In this document: positions 32,861-33,412 of the stretch, in pieces
How positions within the stretch are numbered: position 1 is the stretch's first letter
Layout: each line of letters starts with the position of its first letter
Assembly: GCF_001506075.1 (NCBI RefSeq)
Contig: NZ_KQ947475.1
Location: 3,687,013 to 3,720,424 of the forward strand
Direction: 5' to 3'
Source of the DNA: Vibrio sp. MEBiC08052
GTDB lineage: Bacteria > Pseudomonadota > Gammaproteobacteria > Enterobacterales > Vibrionaceae
DNA: 33,412 nt
Translations under genes and position numbers: made by a program
The notes under the pieces: generated by a model
The model's database searches: none
The model's input: only the letters and a program-made list of their open reading frames with translations
What the model was told of the DNA's origin: nothing

Positions 32861-33412
32861 TTATTGATTGCCTTTTTTATGTATATCTATGTGATTTCTC
32901 GGTGTTGTGACTCGAATATTATCAACATCATACACCTTGCCACCACGTTGAATTTCTTCTACATGATGAAGCTCAAATTTAACTCTTCCACCAACGCGAT
33001 CCCGTTTACGACAAAATGGCGCTCGGCCATTTTTCATGGTATTCAAATTTAAATCATTGAATTGCATAATTAATGTTTCATCCCTACTTACAGCTTTCCA
33101 GAACGCTTTCCGGAACCCATCAAAACTACTGAACTCACGTCCTCTGAGCTGATCCGCAATTTGCGACGGCACCGGAGAACCTAACTCTTTTCCGGCAGCT
33201 TCCAACCACCGGCCGGTGATATCTTCACCGTTGCCGGTCACGACACCCGACTCGTTGCGAGGGCTTTCTTTATACACCACATACAACGGTGGTAATCCGG
33301 TCTCTGCCGGAAAGGTCAGAATATAGTCTTGCAGATCCGCATCAGCAATTGGCGTTATGTAGGTGTTATCAAATTCTTGGCCTTGCTCCGCTTGCGGATG
33401 GATCCAGATATC
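32861..33412 (-). CDS. Second colicin E9-like HNH DNase toxin (only C-terminal part in window)
   Basis: The frame runs off the right edge; only about 183 C-terminal residues are visible, from DIWIHPQAEQGQEF through the end of the Pyocin_S region and the whole DNase domain. The HNH residues are intact (ELHHVEEIQRGGKVYD...NIRVTTPRNHIDIH). The exosite segment reads KNGRAPFCRKRDRVGG, differing from the left copy. The C-terminus is extended (HKKGNQ). It is translationally adjacent to its immunity gene. An internal ATG at 33286 is not the start. Confidence 0.9.
   Translation of the reverse strand, partial: DIWIHPQAEQGQEFDNTYITPIADADLQDYILTFPAETGLPPLYVVYKESPRNESGVVTGNGEDITGRWLEAAGKELGSPVPSQIADQLRGREFSSFDGFRKAFWKAVSRDETLIMQFNDLNLNTMKNGRAPFCRKRDRVGGRVKFELHHVEEIQRGGKVYDVDNIRVTTPRNHIDIHKKGNQ

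Larger units (their letters stand above)
32144..33412 (-). repeat. Right arm of the inverted toxin/immunity/hairpin repeat
   Basis: Reverse-orientation copy of 681-2039, reaching the window edge. The toxin 3' block is nearly identical to the left arm up to the codons for RKAFW. The two then differ through the exosite and re-converge at the HNH motif. The immunity genes differ in the first 45 or so codons and are nearly identical after that. Confidence 0.85.

Overview
The window looks like chromosome of a marine gammaproteobacterium, most likely Vibrio. The grounds are a class II hcp-hcr pair, a CsrB-family RNA with a perfect UvrY/VarA box, a YhfA-type OsmC gene, YedI, dCMP deaminase, a MATE/DinF exporter, a hybrid sensor kinase and an E9/Im9-like toxin-immunity pair. 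Species assignment is a guess; nothing was searched. There is no rRNA or tRNA gene.

Layout: (1) 1-2.1 kb: the 3' part of an S-type-pyocin/colicin-E9-like HNH DNase gene, its Im9-like immunity gene, and a non-coding module rich in hairpins. (2) 2.1-7.5 kb: a small unknown gene, a chemoreceptor, a MOSC protein, a glyoxalase/VOC protein and a YqhD-type aldehyde reductase. (3) 7.5-8.2 kb: a scrap region with one solitary type I-F-like CRISPR repeat and a decayed IS110-family transposase. (4) 8.2-11.4 kb: an extra, eukaryotic-like isoleucyl-tRNA synthetase (IleRS2 type) behind a leader hairpin. (5) 11.4-21.7 kb: a decayed minus-strand ORF, MATE and LysE exporters, hcp-hcr (nitrosative stress), a periplasmic binding protein/outer-membrane barrel pair divergent from a hybrid histidine kinase, and dCMP deaminase. 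(6) 21.8-22.3 kb: csrB with its activator box. (7) 22.3-29.65 kb: an AT-rich island inside the OsmC-family gene yhfA. The native 5' end survives as a 41-codon stub. The other island end supplies a different 5' segment that restores a full-length gene. (8) 29.8-31.65 kb: an AraC regulator and YedI. (9) 31.7-33.4 kb: a small membrane ORF, then a second, inverted copy of the toxin/immunity/hairpin module.

The island cargo is the most promising candidate for an undescribed system. It holds an LRAT-like cysteine-hydrolase protein with a membrane hairpin, divergent from a membrane-tailed XRE regulator across a perfect 11-bp inverted repeat. Downstream are a protein joining an Mrr-type winged helix to what looks like the C-terminal tail of a type I methyltransferase (HsdM) without its catalytic domain, a strong terminator, and a 1402-residue protein with a sacsin/Hsp90-like ATPase domain at one end and a DUF3883 nuclease-like domain at the other. 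This composition suggests anti-phage defence, but that is inference. An IS66 remnant sits at the right end, and no integrase remains.

The two end modules are near-identical inverted repeats of about 1.3 kb. The parts of toxin and immunity protein that decide pairing have diverged, while the flanking sequence has not. They could also act as substrates for inversion of the roughly 30 kb between them.
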